Part shown: positions 1 through 7,842 of the stretch, piece by piece | Layout: the number at the start of each line of letters is the position of its first letter | Numbering within the stretch: the first letter of the stretch is position 1 | NCBI GenBank assembly: GCA_000985875.1 | Contig: CCRI01000011.1 | Location: forward strand, 62,001-126,000 | Direction: 5' to 3' | DNA from: Neorhizobium galegae bv. officinalis | GTDB taxonomy: Bacteria; Pseudomonadota; Alphaproteobacteria; Rhizobiales; Rhizobiaceae | DNA length: 64,000 nt | Notes under the pieces: generated by a model | What the model was told of the DNA's origin: nothing | The model's database searches: none | What the model saw: the letters and a program-made list of their open reading frames with translations, nothing else | Translations under genes and position numbers: made by a program

Positions 1-117
1 TTCTACATTGGTGCCCATGCGATGGTCAAAGGCTACAGGCTGCTCAGCCGGGATGTCGCTAGGTACCGGACCTATTTTCCCTTGATTTCGCTCATCTCTC
101 CCGAAACCCATCCCTGA
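1..117 (+). CDS. C-terminal end of a PIN-domain (VapC-type) toxin, truncated by window edge
   Basis: Reading frame 1 is open from the first base to a TGA at 115-117 and encodes 38 residues beginning FYIGAHAMVKGYRLLSRD. The pattern IGAHA...GYRLLSRDVARYRTYFP matches the end of VapC-family PIN ribonucleases, where the last acidic residue of the active site lies in the RD of this stretch. The body of the gene is outside the window, so length and antitoxin cannot be judged. It ends 12 bp before ruvA, so it sits inside or next to the ruv operon. Family assignment rests on a short tail and is moderate. Confidence 0.6.
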   Translation, partial: FYIGAHAMVKGYRLLSRDVARYRTYFPLISLISPETHP

Positions 118-129
118 CGGACATCTTTC

Positions 130-747
130 ATGATCGGCAAGCTCAAAGGCACTATCGACGAGATCGGCGACGACTACGTGCTCGTCGACGTTCATGGCGT
201 TTGTTACGAAGTCTTCTGCTCGTCGCGGGTGCTGTCGAAGATGGGGTCCGCCGGCGAAGCGGTGGTGCTGTTCATCGAGACCTATGTGCGCGAGGATCAG
301 TTCAAGCTGTTCGGCTTCCTGACGGCGCTGGAGCGGGAATGGTTCAATCTGCTGCAGAGCGTGCAGGGCGTCGGCGCCAAGGTGGCGCTTGCCGTGCTCT
401 CGACCCTGACGCCCTCCGAGCTTGCCAACGCCATCGCGCTGCAGGACAAGACGACGGTCTCGCGCGCGCCGGGTGTCGGGCCGAAGGTGGCGGTGCGTAT
501 CGTCACCGAACTCAAGAACAAGGCGCCCGCTTTTGCCGGCGAGGCTTCGGGCAATATCGGCCTTAAGCAGGAGCTCGGCGAGGGCGTGGCGGCGGCACCG
601 GTCGCCGACGCCGTCTCGGCGCTCACCAATCTCGGTTATTCGCGAGACCAGGCCGCGAACGCGGTTGCGGCGGCGCTCAAGAACGGCGGCGAGGGGGGCG
701 ATAGCGCCAAGCTCATAAGGCTGGGGTTGAAGGAACTGGCGCGGTGA
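130..747 (+). CDS. ruvA: Holliday junction branch migration protein RuvA
   Basis: This 205-residue protein is the DNA-binding tetramer that grips four-way junctions and loads the RuvB motor during recombinational repair. The N-terminal OB-fold begins MIGKLKGTIDEIGDDYVLVD. Two helix-hairpin-helix motifs follow, GVGAK near residue 80 and PGVGPK near residue 115. An acidic/alanine linker leads to the C-terminal RuvB-binding domain with LTNLGYSRDQA. The length is normal for the family. ruvB lies downstream but is separated from it by a toxin-antitoxin pair, which is unusual because ruvA and ruvB are normally adjacent in rhizobia. Confidence 0.97.
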   Translation: MIGKLKGTIDEIGDDYVLVDVHGVCYEVFCSSRVLSKMGSAGEAVVLFIETYVREDQFKLFGFLTALEREWFNLLQSVQGVGAKVALAVLSTLTPSELANAIALQDKTTVSRAPGVGPKVAVRIVTELKNKAPAFAGEASGNIGLKQELGEGVAAAPVADAVSALTNLGYSRDQAANAVAAALKNGGEGGDSAKLIRLGLKELAR

Positions 748-768
748 TTGGATAATTTGTGATTTTGT

Positions 769-790
769 CGGAATAATCGTATTATTTCCG
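769..790. promoter_or_regulatory. AT-rich inverted repeat, candidate operator of the AbrB/VapC pair
   Basis: The stretch CGGAATAAT-CGT-ATTATTTCCG is an imperfect palindrome with one extra T in the right arm, 31 bp upstream of the antitoxin ATG at 821. It is AT-rich in a GC-rich neighbourhood and lies in the only gap between ruvA and the antitoxin. AbrB/MazE-type antitoxins usually autoregulate by binding such palindromes. That use here is inference. Confidence 0.45.
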
Positions 791-820
791 CCAATTGTAG
801 TTTTGTTGGAGAAGTGCGCC

Positions 821-1105
821 ATGGGTTGGACGCTTACGCTTTCTGCCAAGGGGCAGCTGACGATACCCAAAGACGTGCGGGAGATGATCAATTTGCATCC
901 GGGGGATGAGGTTGTTTATTCGGTTGTGAACGGAGATCTCGTGATCACGCCAAAAAACATCGATTTCGGCGATCTTGTCGGTCTTCTTGGCAACCCACCG
1001 AACGGGCCTGCAACATTGGAGGAAATCGATGCCGCCGTGATGACCGCTGGCGGAGCCAACGTCCTCGATACCGGCGACGATGAACAGGCGGATGCAGCAG
1101 AATGA
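821..1105 (+). CDS. AbrB/MazE-type (SpoVT-AbrB fold) antitoxin
   Basis: This 94-residue protein has an N-terminal swapped-hairpin AbrB domain (TLTLSAKGQLTIPKDVRE, then LHPGDEVVYSVVNGDLVITP) followed by an acidic tail typical of the toxin-neutralising part of an antitoxin. I chose ATG 821 over an in-frame TTG at 803 because GGAGAAG sits just upstream of it at a normal distance. Its stop overlaps the start of the PIN toxin gene as ATGA, so the two are translationally coupled. It probably represses its own promoter through the palindrome at 769-790. The family is clear; the pairing is inferred from the overlap. Confidence 0.85.
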   Translation: MGWTLTLSAKGQLTIPKDVREMINLHPGDEVVYSVVNGDLVITPKNIDFGDLVGLLGNPPNGPATLEEIDAAVMTAGGANVLDTGDDEQADAAE

Positions 1106-1506
1106 CCTTGCTGGGACTTGATACCAACGTCATTTTGCGAACGCTGATCGCGGATAACGCACACCAAGTTGCGGCCGTGGCGGAGTTTGCAAAAGGACTG
1201 GGCCGAGAATATTCTGCTTTCGTGACACTGATCAGCCTGCTCGAACTCGATTGGGCCCTTCGTTCCCAATACGGTTTCAAGAAGAAGGAAGTCGTACTTT
1301 CCATTGGAAAGCTGCTGCGGACGCGCGGGCTTGTCATAGAAAACCAGGCCCTTGTCGTCGCTGCGCTCTGGCAGGTTGAAAACACGAACGTGGATTTCGC
1401 AGACGCCCTCATCGCCGGGCGCTCACTGGAAGAGGGATGCAAATCCATTAAAACCTTCGATAAAAAGGCGGCTTCGCACGTCCCCGGAATGGAATTTCTC
1501 GCATGA
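1102..1506 (+). CDS. vapC: PIN-domain ribonuclease toxin, VapC family
   Basis: This 134-residue PIN protein has the metal-binding acidic residues in the expected places: LDTN at residues 6-9, a Glu in SLLELDW near residue 50, and DFADALIAGRS near residue 95. VapC toxins are Mg-dependent RNases that usually cut tRNA or rRNA. The gene overlaps the AbrB-type antitoxin by 4 bp at its start and ruvB by 4 bp at its end (ATGA both times), so it is part of one transcriptional and translational string with ruvB. All motifs look intact, so the toxin is presumably active. The RNA target cannot be read from the sequence. Confidence 0.88.
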   Translation: MTLLGLDTNVILRTLIADNAHQVAAVAEFAKGLGREYSAFVTLISLLELDWALRSQYGFKKKEVVLSIGKLLRTRGLVIENQALVVAALWQVENTNVDFADALIAGRSLEEGCKSIKTFDKKAASHVPGMEFLA

Positions 1507-2543
1507 GTGAACCCGCCCGCCTGATAACGCCGGAAAAGCGGGGCGAAGATCTGGATACGACGCTGCGCCCTCAGTCGCTGGACGAATTCACCGGCCAGGC
1601 GGAGGCGCGCGCCAACCTGAAGGTGTTCATCGAGGCGGCGAAGAACCGTGGCGAGGCGCTGGACCACGTGCTGTTCGTCGGCCCGCCGGGCCTCGGCAAG
1701 ACGACGCTGGCGCAGATCATGGCCAAGGAACTTGGCGTCAATTTCCGCTCGACCTCCGGCCCGGTCATCGCCAAGGCGGGCGATCTCGCGGCGCTGCTCA
1801 CCAATCTCGAAGAGCGCGATGTGCTCTTCATCGACGAAATCCACCGGCTCAATCCGGCGGTCGAGGAAATCCTCTATCCGGCGATGGAGGATTTCCAGCT
1901 CGACCTGATCATCGGCGAAGGCCCGGCGGCGCGGTCTGTGAAGATCGATCTGTCGAAGTTCACGCTGGTCGCGGCCACCACGCGTCTTGGCCTGCTCACC
2001 ACGCCGCTGCGCGACCGTTTCGGCATCCCCGTGCGGCTGGCATTCTATACGGTCGACGAGCTGGAACTGATCGTCAGGCGCGGGGCGCGGCTGATGGGCC
2101 TGGCGATCACCGATGACGGCGCCCGCGAGATCGCCCGCCGCGCCCGCGGCACGCCGCGCATCGCCGGACGGCTCTTGCGCCGGGTGCGCGATTTCGCCGA
2201 AGTGGCAAGGGCCGAAGCGGTGACGAAGGAGATCGCCGACGAGGCGCTGACCCGTCTTCTGGTCGACAATATGGGTCTCGACCAGCTCGACAAACGCTAC
2301 CTCAACATGATCGCCGTCAATTTCGGCGGCGGACCGGTCGGTATCGAAACCATCGCCGCCGGCCTGTCCGAACCGCGCGATGCGATCGAGGACATCATCG
2401 AACCCTACATGATCCAGCAGGGTTTCATCCAGCGCACGCCCCGGGGCCGCGTTTTGACCGCAAGCGCGTGGAAACATCTGGGAATGCAGCCGCCGAAGGA
2501 TCTCGAGGCAGCACAGTTCCGGATGAATCTCGAGGATGAATGA
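1503..2543 (+). CDS. ruvB: Holliday junction DNA helicase RuvB
   Basis: This 346-residue AAA+ motor drives branch migration together with RuvA. Walker A is GPPGLGKT at about residues 60-67 and Walker B is DEIH at 111-114. AATTR and the arginine-finger region LRDRFG follow, then sensor 2 GTPRIAGRLLRR and a C-terminal winged helix with RTPRGRVLT. Length and N-terminus (LRPQSLDEFTGQ) are standard. Its ATG overlaps the stop of the PIN toxin gene, so its translation is coupled to that gene rather than directly to ruvA. Confidence 0.98.
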   Translation: MSEPARLITPEKRGEDLDTTLRPQSLDEFTGQAEARANLKVFIEAAKNRGEALDHVLFVGPPGLGKTTLAQIMAKELGVNFRSTSGPVIAKAGDLAALLTNLEERDVLFIDEIHRLNPAVEEILYPAMEDFQLDLIIGEGPAARSVKIDLSKFTLVAATTRLGLLTTPLRDRFGIPVRLAFYTVDELELIVRRGARLMGLAITDDGAREIARRARGTPRIAGRLLRRVRDFAEVARAEAVTKEIADEALTRLLVDNMGLDQLDKRYLNMIAVNFGGGPVGIETIAAGLSEPRDAIEDIIEPYMIQQGFIQRTPRGRVLTASAWKHLGMQPPKDLEAAQFRMNLEDE

Positions 2544-3443
2544 GTGCTCACAAGGCGGACGTTGCTCAAGGCCTTTGCCGGAGGAGTTGCGACCCTGTTC
2601 GCTTTGGCGGCCTATCCCTTCGTGGAGGTGATGGCACGGCCGCGGCTGACGCAATATGTCGTCACGCCCAGACGATGGACGCCGGGACTGAAGCTGCGCG
2701 TTGTTGTCCTTGCGGATTTTCACGCTTGCGAACCCTGGATGAGCGTCGACCGGATCGGGTCGATCTGTTCGGCGGCCAATGCGCTGAACGGGGATGTCAT
2801 CCTTCTGCTCGGCGATTACGTGTCGGGAATGAACCTCCTGACCGAGCATATCCCGTCGGCGGATTGGTCGCGGGTATTCTCGGTGCTGAAGGCGCCGCTC
2901 GGTGTTCATGCGGTGCTCGGCAATCATGACCATTGGGAGGATCTTCGTTTCCAGAGGGACCCCCTCGCCGAGAATATCGCGGCTGCTGCACTGAGGGCCG
3001 TTGGAATACCCACCTACATCAACGAGGCCGTCAGGCTGGAGAAAGACGGGCACTCTTTCTGGCTGGCGGGCCTCGGCGACCAGATGGCCCTGCGTCCCGG
3101 TAAAAACTTCAAGCGGATGAGGATGAGGGGCATCGACGATCTTTCGGGAACGCTCGCACAGATTGACGACGACTCACCGGTGCTGCTCATGGCACATGAA
3201 CCGGACATATTTCCGCAGGTGAGCGAGAGGGTCAGTCTGACGCTTTCGGGGCATACCCATGGCGGCCAGATCAATATTCTGGGCTGGCGGCCCGTCGCTG
3301 GATCGCAGGGCTCGCGGCGTTATCCGGCGGGACATTATCGTGAGGGGGAGCGTGATCTCATCGTGTCCCGGGGGCTGGGCTGTTCCATCCTGCCGGTGAG
3401 AGTGGGCTCGAGGCCGGAAATCGTTGTGATCGAACTGGGGTAA
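2544..3443 (+). CDS. Tat-exported calcineurin-like metallophosphoesterase
   Basis: This 299-residue protein begins with a twin-arginine signal (TRRTLLKAFAGGVATLFALAA), so it is probably exported or membrane-anchored. The two-metal phosphoesterase motifs are complete: DFH at 58-60, LLGDY at about 88-92, GNHDH at 126-130, MAHEP near 217 and GHTHGG at 236-241. It resembles the YkuE/YaeI-like group, whose members include lipid and phosphodiester hydrolases; the substrate here is unknown. The GTG start at 2544 directly abuts the ruvB stop and is the only start that keeps the Tat signal. It forms a run with the NUDIX gene 5 bp downstream. Confidence 0.85.
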   Translation: MLTRRTLLKAFAGGVATLFALAAYPFVEVMARPRLTQYVVTPRRWTPGLKLRVVVLADFHACEPWMSVDRIGSICSAANALNGDVILLLGDYVSGMNLLTEHIPSADWSRVFSVLKAPLGVHAVLGNHDHWEDLRFQRDPLAENIAAAALRAVGIPTYINEAVRLEKDGHSFWLAGLGDQMALRPGKNFKRMRMRGIDDLSGTLAQIDDDSPVLLMAHEPDIFPQVSERVSLTLSGHTHGGQINILGWRPVAGSQGSRRYPAGHYREGERDLIVSRGLGCSILPVRVGSRPEIVVIELG

Positions 3444-3448
3444 GCCGC

Positions 3449-3958
3449 ATGGCGCGCACTCGCATCCGTATCAAGACCAAGAACAAGCGCATTTTCCAGA
3501 TGCGGATTGCCGGGCTTGGATTCCGGAACGGGTACGTGCTGGTCCATCGCGCCGTGGACGAGGCGTTCTGGACGTTTCCGGGCGGCAGAGCGGAGATCGG
3601 CGAGACATCGGAAGAGACGCTCAAACGTGAGATGGTCGAGGAAATCGGCGCCGAGGTGAGCGTTCTCCGGCTGCTCTGGTCGGTCGAGAATTTCTTCCAC
3701 TACGAAGACCGCGATTGGCACGAGCTCGGTTATTATTACCTGATGGACATCCCGGAGACGTTTCCCTTTCATCCGACGGACATCGTCCATCGGATCAAGG
3801 ACGAGCACGACCTGGAATTCAAATGGGTTCCGGCAACGACCGAGGCGCTGAGGGCGCTCGACATCCCGCCCTATTTCATCGCCGAGGAGATCGAGAACCT
3901 GCCGGCCAGTCCGCGCCATCTCGTCTGGCGCGACGGCGACCTCGACCTGAAATCCTAA
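3449..3958 (+). CDS. NUDIX hydrolase
   Basis: This 169-residue protein carries a full NUDIX box, G46-x5-E52-x7-R60-E61-x2-E64-E65-x-G67, within PGGRAEIGETSEETLKRE. It therefore should hydrolyse a nucleoside diphosphate linked to another moiety, using Mg. The basic N-terminus (ARTRIRIKTKNKR) precedes the first strand of the fold. The gene starts 5 bp after the phosphoesterase stop, suggesting co-transcription. The exact substrate cannot be deduced. Confidence 0.9.
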   Translation: MARTRIRIKTKNKRIFQMRIAGLGFRNGYVLVHRAVDEAFWTFPGGRAEIGETSEETLKREMVEEIGAEVSVLRLLWSVENFFHYEDRDWHELGYYYLMDIPETFPFHPTDIVHRIKDEHDLEFKWVPATTEALRALDIPPYFIAEEIENLPASPRHLVWRDGDLDLKS

Positions 3959-4121
3959 GTTCGATCTTTTTCGGCGCTTCGGCCGGACTTGAGAGCTTGT
4001 CGTCGGCATCGTCGGCCCGGGCGGGTCAAAGCCCTTTCCGCCGACGCGCTTTCCACCCGCGCGCATTCCGGCTGGAACATCTGCGCATCGCTTGCCGTTT
4101 CTCCCCCGAAAGGAGAACGCC

Positions 4122-4343
4122 ATGCAGAAGATCGAGATCGGAAACGAGGTCGTATGGACCTGGGGGCGATCCGAGGCCAAGGGCAAGGTCGCCGAAAAAT
4201 TCACCAGCGACGTGGAGCGCAGGATCAAGGGCAAGACGATCAGGCGCAAGGCGGATGCCGACGAGCCTGCGTTCCTCATCCGACAGAATGATGGCGACCG
4301 CGTTCTCAAGAGTGAGTCCGAGCTGAGGAAGTCCCATGGATAG
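4122..4343 (+). CDS. Small HVA1/DUF2945 (Tudor-like) domain protein
   Basis: This 73-residue basic protein begins MQKIEIGNEVVWTWGRSEAKG and continues with GKVAEKFTSDVERRIKGKTIRR. This layout (W-W near the N-terminus, G-KV, then I-GK-I-RKA) is that of the DUF2945 or hypervirulence-associated Tudor-domain family, small proteins of unknown function common in rhizobia. I chose ATG 4122 because GAAAGGAGAACGCC precedes it; an upstream in-frame ATG at 4092 has no such site. It overlaps the next gene by 8 bp, so the two are probably one unit. Confidence 0.75.
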   Translation: MQKIEIGNEVVWTWGRSEAKGKVAEKFTSDVERRIKGKTIRRKADADEPAFLIRQNDGDRVLKSESELRKSHG

Positions 4344-4701
4344 CGAAATCCCCGATCACATCCCGCCTGCCGAAGTGGCACAGGCCGCTGAAAAAGGCTT
4401 GAAACTCCGCTCCCAGCATCGCCGCGGCGGCACGATGGTGGGCGTGGCCAGAGCCCGGGATCTCAAGAACCGCAAGTCGATCTCAGAGAAGACGGTGCGG
4501 CGGATGGTGAGCTATTTTTCCCGCCACAAGGCGGACAAGCGGGCCGAGAATTTCGGCGACGACGAAAATCCGTCCACCGGTTACATAGCCTGGCTGCTCT
4601 GGGGCGGCGATGCGGGCCAGAAATGGGCCGAGGAGCACAAGAAGGCGATCGAAAACGCAAAGAACGAGGCGAAGATGCGACGCTTCAAGCAGTCGCACTG
4701 A
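4336..4701 (+). CDS. Conserved hypothetical protein, 121 residues
   Basis: This is a small, charged, soluble protein with no membrane segment. Notable stretches are RRGGTMVGVARARDLKNRK, a basic segment TVRRMVSYFSRHK, and the C-terminal STGYIAWLLWGGDAGQKWAE. I recognise the sequence type as a conserved small protein of bacterial genomes and phages but cannot name a function. The start overlaps the DUF2945 gene by 8 bp. Its 3' end overlaps the convergent sqdC gene by 17 bp. Confidence 0.75.
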   Translation: MDSEIPDHIPPAEVAQAAEKGLKLRSQHRRGGTMVGVARARDLKNRKSISEKTVRRMVSYFSRHKADKRAENFGDDENPSTGYIAWLLWGGDAGQKWAEEHKKAIENAKNEAKMRRFKQSH

Positions 4702-5566
4702 AGGAGCGGGCAAGATCCTCGACCGTCTGGCGCAGCAGGTCGGCCCCGCCGGGCTGCCAGCCGAGCGCTCTCAACTTGTCCGTCGACATGGGACTGACCG
4801 AACCGCGTTCTGCGGGCGGCGGCAAATGGCGAGCCGGCAGGTGGCTGAGGATTTCGCGGGTATCGGTCAGGATGTCCGACGCGTTGAAAACCTGGCCGGC
4901 GATCTTGCCGGGTTCCGTTTCCAGCATGAGACGAACGGCGGCTGCAACATCGCGGCCGTGGATTTCCGTGGCCGCGCGCGACGGAACCGGCCGGCCGGCC
5001 AGGTAATCCGAAAAGAGAGCGTCCCATTTGTTGGGGCGAAGATTGCCGTAAACGCCGGTAAGCCTGAGAGAGGATGTCGAAAAGCCCGGGCCCGACAGGT
5101 GTGCCAATGCCCGCTCGGCAGAGAGCTTGATCTCGCCGTAGAGGCTGCCGGGCGCCAAGACCATATCTTCGTCAAGCACCGCTCCGGCCGGTTGTCCGTC
5201 ATAAACGGCCCTGCTCGAGAGGAAGACCGCCCGGCGGGTGCCGGCCTTGCTGGCGGTCTCGAACAGCTTGACGGTGCCATCGAGGTTCAGCCGGCGGAAG
5301 CGATCTGGATCGTTGCCTTCGCCGCCGCGGTATTTTCCGGGCAGATGGTCGAAGGCGGCATGAACGAAGAAATACGCCTCGTCGAAAGCCTCGATCTGGT
5401 CGAGGGCGGGATCGAGCGAGAGGCGGGCGAATTCGATGGGTTTGGAAAAGAAGTCAGGCGCCGGCGGCGTGCGGCTTCCGACGATCACCTGATATCCGGC
5501 ATCGAGCAGGCCTTCGACGATGTAGCGCCCGACCAGGCCGGTTCCGCCGGAGACCAGGACCTTCAT
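4685..5566 (-). CDS. sqdC: NAD-dependent epimerase/reductase-family protein of sulfolipid operon (SqdC)
   Basis: This 293-residue extended SDR begins MKVLVSGGTGLVGRYIVEGL, with the GxxGxxG nucleotide-binding loop. RAVY near the active site and SLYGEIK provide the YxxxK pair. The start at 5566 is used because an upstream extension adds only low-complexity sequence. It overlaps the GT8 gene by 4 bp. In Rhodobacter and Sinorhizobium an epimerase-like gene in this position of the sqdBDC operon is needed for wild-type sulfolipid, though its precise reaction is not settled. The name rests on gene order plus family, not on a diagnostic residue. Confidence 0.75.
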   Translation of the reverse strand: MKVLVSGGTGLVGRYIVEGLLDAGYQVIVGSRTPPAPDFFSKPIEFARLSLDPALDQIEAFDEAYFFVHAAFDHLPGKYRGGEGNDPDRFRRLNLDGTVKLFETASKAGTRRAVFLSSRAVYDGQPAGAVLDEDMVLAPGSLYGEIKLSAERALAHLSGPGFSTSSLRLTGVYGNLRPNKWDALFSDYLAGRPVPSRAATEIHGRDVAAAVRLMLETEPGKIAGQVFNASDILTDTREILSHLPARHLPPPAERGSVSPMSTDKLRALGWQPGGADLLRQTVEDLARSFSATA

Positions 5567-6390
5567 GGCGTCTCTCCCGCTTTTGGCAGCGTGGAGAGTG
5601 CGGGGATCTCGCGGCCCTCGTAAAACGCCTGCCACAGGTCGATCAGCGGCCGCAGCCGGTCCGCCTTCGGGTGATCCCTCTCCCACGGCTTCTCATACTG
5701 GTAGTGCAGCACCCCGATGCTTTCCCAGTTCCAGAGATCCGGCATGTTGAACCAGACATATTGCAGCATGTTCATGAAGACCGGCAGTCCATGCCAGTCG
5801 GGGAAGAAGGTTTCCAGAAACGTCTGGTCCGTCCGCCGCCAGAAGGCGTTCGGCTGGTCGAGCACCACGAGCATCCTGTCAAAAGTCTCTGCCGACGGTT
5901 TGGCAACGAAGACGCCGGAATTCAGCCGGTGAAAGTCGGAGAGGTTTTCGTAGACGTTCGGGGCGGCGGAGAATTCCGGATAGGAAAACAGCTTGTCGAT
6001 CGGCTTCAGCACCAACGCATCGGCATCGATAAACACGCAGGTCTGGTATTCGGTGAGCTGCCAGAGCCTGAGCTTGCAGAAATTGTCGAGCGGCGTGTGA
6101 AAGTCCGGCTTACGGCCCTTGGTGAAGGGTGCGGCGCCATGCAGGTTTTTTCGCGCATGCCGTTCGTTGAAGGCGTCGGAAAGGGGCAGATGGCCGACCT
6201 CGACCATGCGGCAGCCGAGGGCTTCGAGCGGGGCGAGGGCAGGGCGCTCGACGCCGCCGGTATGGAGGACGACGATATCGGCCTCGGTGCCGGTGCGGCG
6301 GATGGAGTGGGCAAGCGCCGTTGCGCCCATGGCGTAGTCGGCATTGGTGACGAGGGTGACGAAGGCGTTGGTCATGAGGGTGGCATCCAA
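5563..6390 (-). CDS. sqdD: GT8-family glycosyltransferase, probable sulfoquinovosyltransferase SqdD
   Basis: This 275-residue protein is of the glycogenin-like GT8 type: FVTLVTNADYAMGATAL at the N-terminus, the metal and sugar-nucleotide motif DAD at 122-124 (FIDADALVLKP), and LNSGVFVAKP further on. In bacterial sulfolipid operons this enzyme is thought to transfer sulfoquinovose from UDP-sulfoquinovose to diacylglycerol. It lies between sqdB and sqdC on the same strand. A second in-frame ATG at 6375 (MTNAFVTL) may be the true start, since neither has a strong ribosome site. A RIME repeat separates it from sqdB. Confidence 0.8.
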   Translation of the reverse strand: MDATLMTNAFVTLVTNADYAMGATALAHSIRRTGTEADIVVLHTGGVERPALAPLEALGCRMVEVGHLPLSDAFNERHARKNLHGAAPFTKGRKPDFHTPLDNFCKLRLWQLTEYQTCVFIDADALVLKPIDKLFSYPEFSAAPNVYENLSDFHRLNSGVFVAKPSAETFDRMLVVLDQPNAFWRRTDQTFLETFFPDWHGLPVFMNMLQYVWFNMPDLWNWESIGVLHYQYEKPWERDHPKADRLRPLIDLWQAFYEGREIPALSTLPKAGETP

Positions 6391-6413
6391 AGGATCAAGG
6401 TCATTGTTCGGTT

Positions 6414-6573
6414 GGCCCCCTCATCCGCCTGCCGGCACCTTCTCCCCGAGGGGAGAAGAGATTTGTGGTTGCGTCGCGATCCTATGTGAAGTCGCATTTG
6501 GTTGGAGGGAATGCGTGCGGCAGATTTCTTCTCCCCAGCGGGGAGAAGGTGCCGGCAGGCGGATGAGGGGGCC
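6414..6573. repeat. RIME-type palindromic intergenic repeat between sqdB and sqdD
   Basis: The arms at 6414-6447 and 6540-6573 are perfect 34-bp reverse complements, and each outer arm carries its own small palindrome at the inner end (CTTCTCCCC...GGGGAGAAG). The roughly 90-bp centre is unrelated. This nested arrangement and the core CATCCGCCTGCCGGCACC are characteristic of Rhizobium intergenic mosaic elements. A related copy is at 54813-54936. It lies within the transcribed spacer of the sqd operon and would fold into a long RNA hairpin. Confidence 0.88.
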
Positions 6574-6621
6574 GCGCAGCATAACCTTGCGATCATCTGT
6601 TGCGGCGCAGACCTCATTTCT

Positions 6622-7842
6622 TCACGAGACCGACTTCAACCTCATACCCTCCGGGTCATGCTCCACCTTCGCGGCAATGTCCCTGGTCCAGGCGGAGACG
6701 GCCGGAACGCGGGATCTGTCAACGCGATAGGCGTATTTCTTCGCGACGTCGACGATCTCACCGAGCAGCCCTTCGCCGAGCGTCGTCGGTTCGAGGCCGA
6801 GGCCGAGGAATTTTTGGTTCTTCACCACCAGCTCGTTTTCCGGCGCTTCCTTGCGCGGGTTGGGGAGCCAGGCGATCTTGGAGCCGGTCATCCTGGCGAT
6901 CATCTCGGCAAGATCGCGCACCCGGTGGGTTTCGGTCATCTGGTTGAAGATCTCGACACGGCCACCGCGCGCCGGTGGATTGTCGAGTGCGATCTCGATG
7001 CAGCGGACCGAATCCCGGATGTGGATGAAGGCGCGGGTCTGGCCGCCGGTGCCGTGGACTGTGAGCGGATAACCGATGGCCGCCTGGATGAGAAAACGAT
7101 TCAAGACCGTCCCGTAATCCCCGTCATAGTCGAATCTATTGATCAATTGCGCGTGGCGGCGGGTCTGTTCGGTATGGGTGCCCCAGACGATGCCCTGGTG
7201 CAGGTCGGTGATCCGCAATCCGTCGTTCTTCGCGTAGAACTGGAAGAGCTGCTGATCGAGGCACTTGGTCATGTGGTAGATCGAGCCGGGATTGCTCGGA
7301 TAGAGGATTTCCTGGGAGACGGTGCGGCCGTCGGCGGTCTCGATTCCGACCGGCAGGTACCCCTCCGGGATCGCCGCGCCGACCGTCGAGTAACCGTAGA
7401 CGCCCATCGTGCCGAGGTGCACGAGATGCGCGTCGAGATCGAGTTCGACCAGCGCGTTCAAGAGGTTATGGGTGGCGTTTACATTGTTGCTGACGGTGTA
7501 GTTCTTGTGCCGGTCGCTCTTCATCGAATAGGGCGCGGCCCGCTGTTCGGCGAAATGGATGATGGCGTCGGGGCGGTGTTTCGCCAGCCAGCCCTTCAGG
7601 AGCTCGTAGTCCTTGGCGAGGTCGATCAGGTGGAAATGAATGCGGCGGCCGGTCTCGGCGTGCCAGATGCGGGTGCGTTCCTGGATGCTGTCCATCGGCG
7701 TCAGCGACTGGACGCCAAGCTCCGTATCGATCCAGCGGCGGGAGAGGTTGTCGAGGATATGGATCTCGTGACCGGCGTCGGACAGGTGAAGCGATGTCGG
7801 CCAGCCGACGAAGCCGTCGCCGCCCAGGACTGCAATCTTCAT
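6622..7842 (-). CDS. sqdB: UDP-sulfoquinovose synthase
   Basis: This 406-residue extended SDR makes UDP-sulfoquinovose from UDP-glucose and sulfite, the committed step to the plant and bacterial sulfolipid SQDG. The NAD loop is GGDGFVG (7-13). Family signatures include DNLSRRWID, HFAEQRAAPYSM, the catalytic Thr145 in GTMGVYG, and the Y189-x3-K193 pair in SIYHMTK. Length and motifs match plant SQD1 and Sinorhizobium SqdB closely. It is the first gene of the sqdB-sqdD-sqdC operon. Confidence 0.95.
   Translation of the reverse strand: MKIAVLGGDGFVGWPTSLHLSDAGHEIHILDNLSRRWIDTELGVQSLTPMDSIQERTRIWHAETGRRIHFHLIDLAKDYELLKGWLAKHRPDAIIHFAEQRAAPYSMKSDRHKNYTVSNNVNATHNLLNALVELDLDAHLVHLGTMGVYGYSTVGAAIPEGYLPVGIETADGRTVSQEILYPSNPGSIYHMTKCLDQQLFQFYAKNDGLRITDLHQGIVWGTHTEQTRRHAQLINRFDYDGDYGTVLNRFLIQAAIGYPLTVHGTGGQTRAFIHIRDSVRCIEIALDNPPARGGRVEIFNQMTETHRVRDLAEMIARMTGSKIAWLPNPRKEAPENELVVKNQKFLGLGLEPTTLGEGLLGEIVDVAKKYAYRVDRSRVPAVSAWTRDIAAKVEHDPEGMRLKSVS

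Noticed and set aside
803..820. TTG start for the AbrB-type antitoxin
   Set aside because: The ribosome site GGAGAAG lies after this TTG and is well placed for ATG 821.
945..3053. 702-codon open frame on the minus strand
   Set aside because: It lies antisense to vapC, ruvB and the phosphoesterase, has no family motifs, and arises from GC-rich codon bias.
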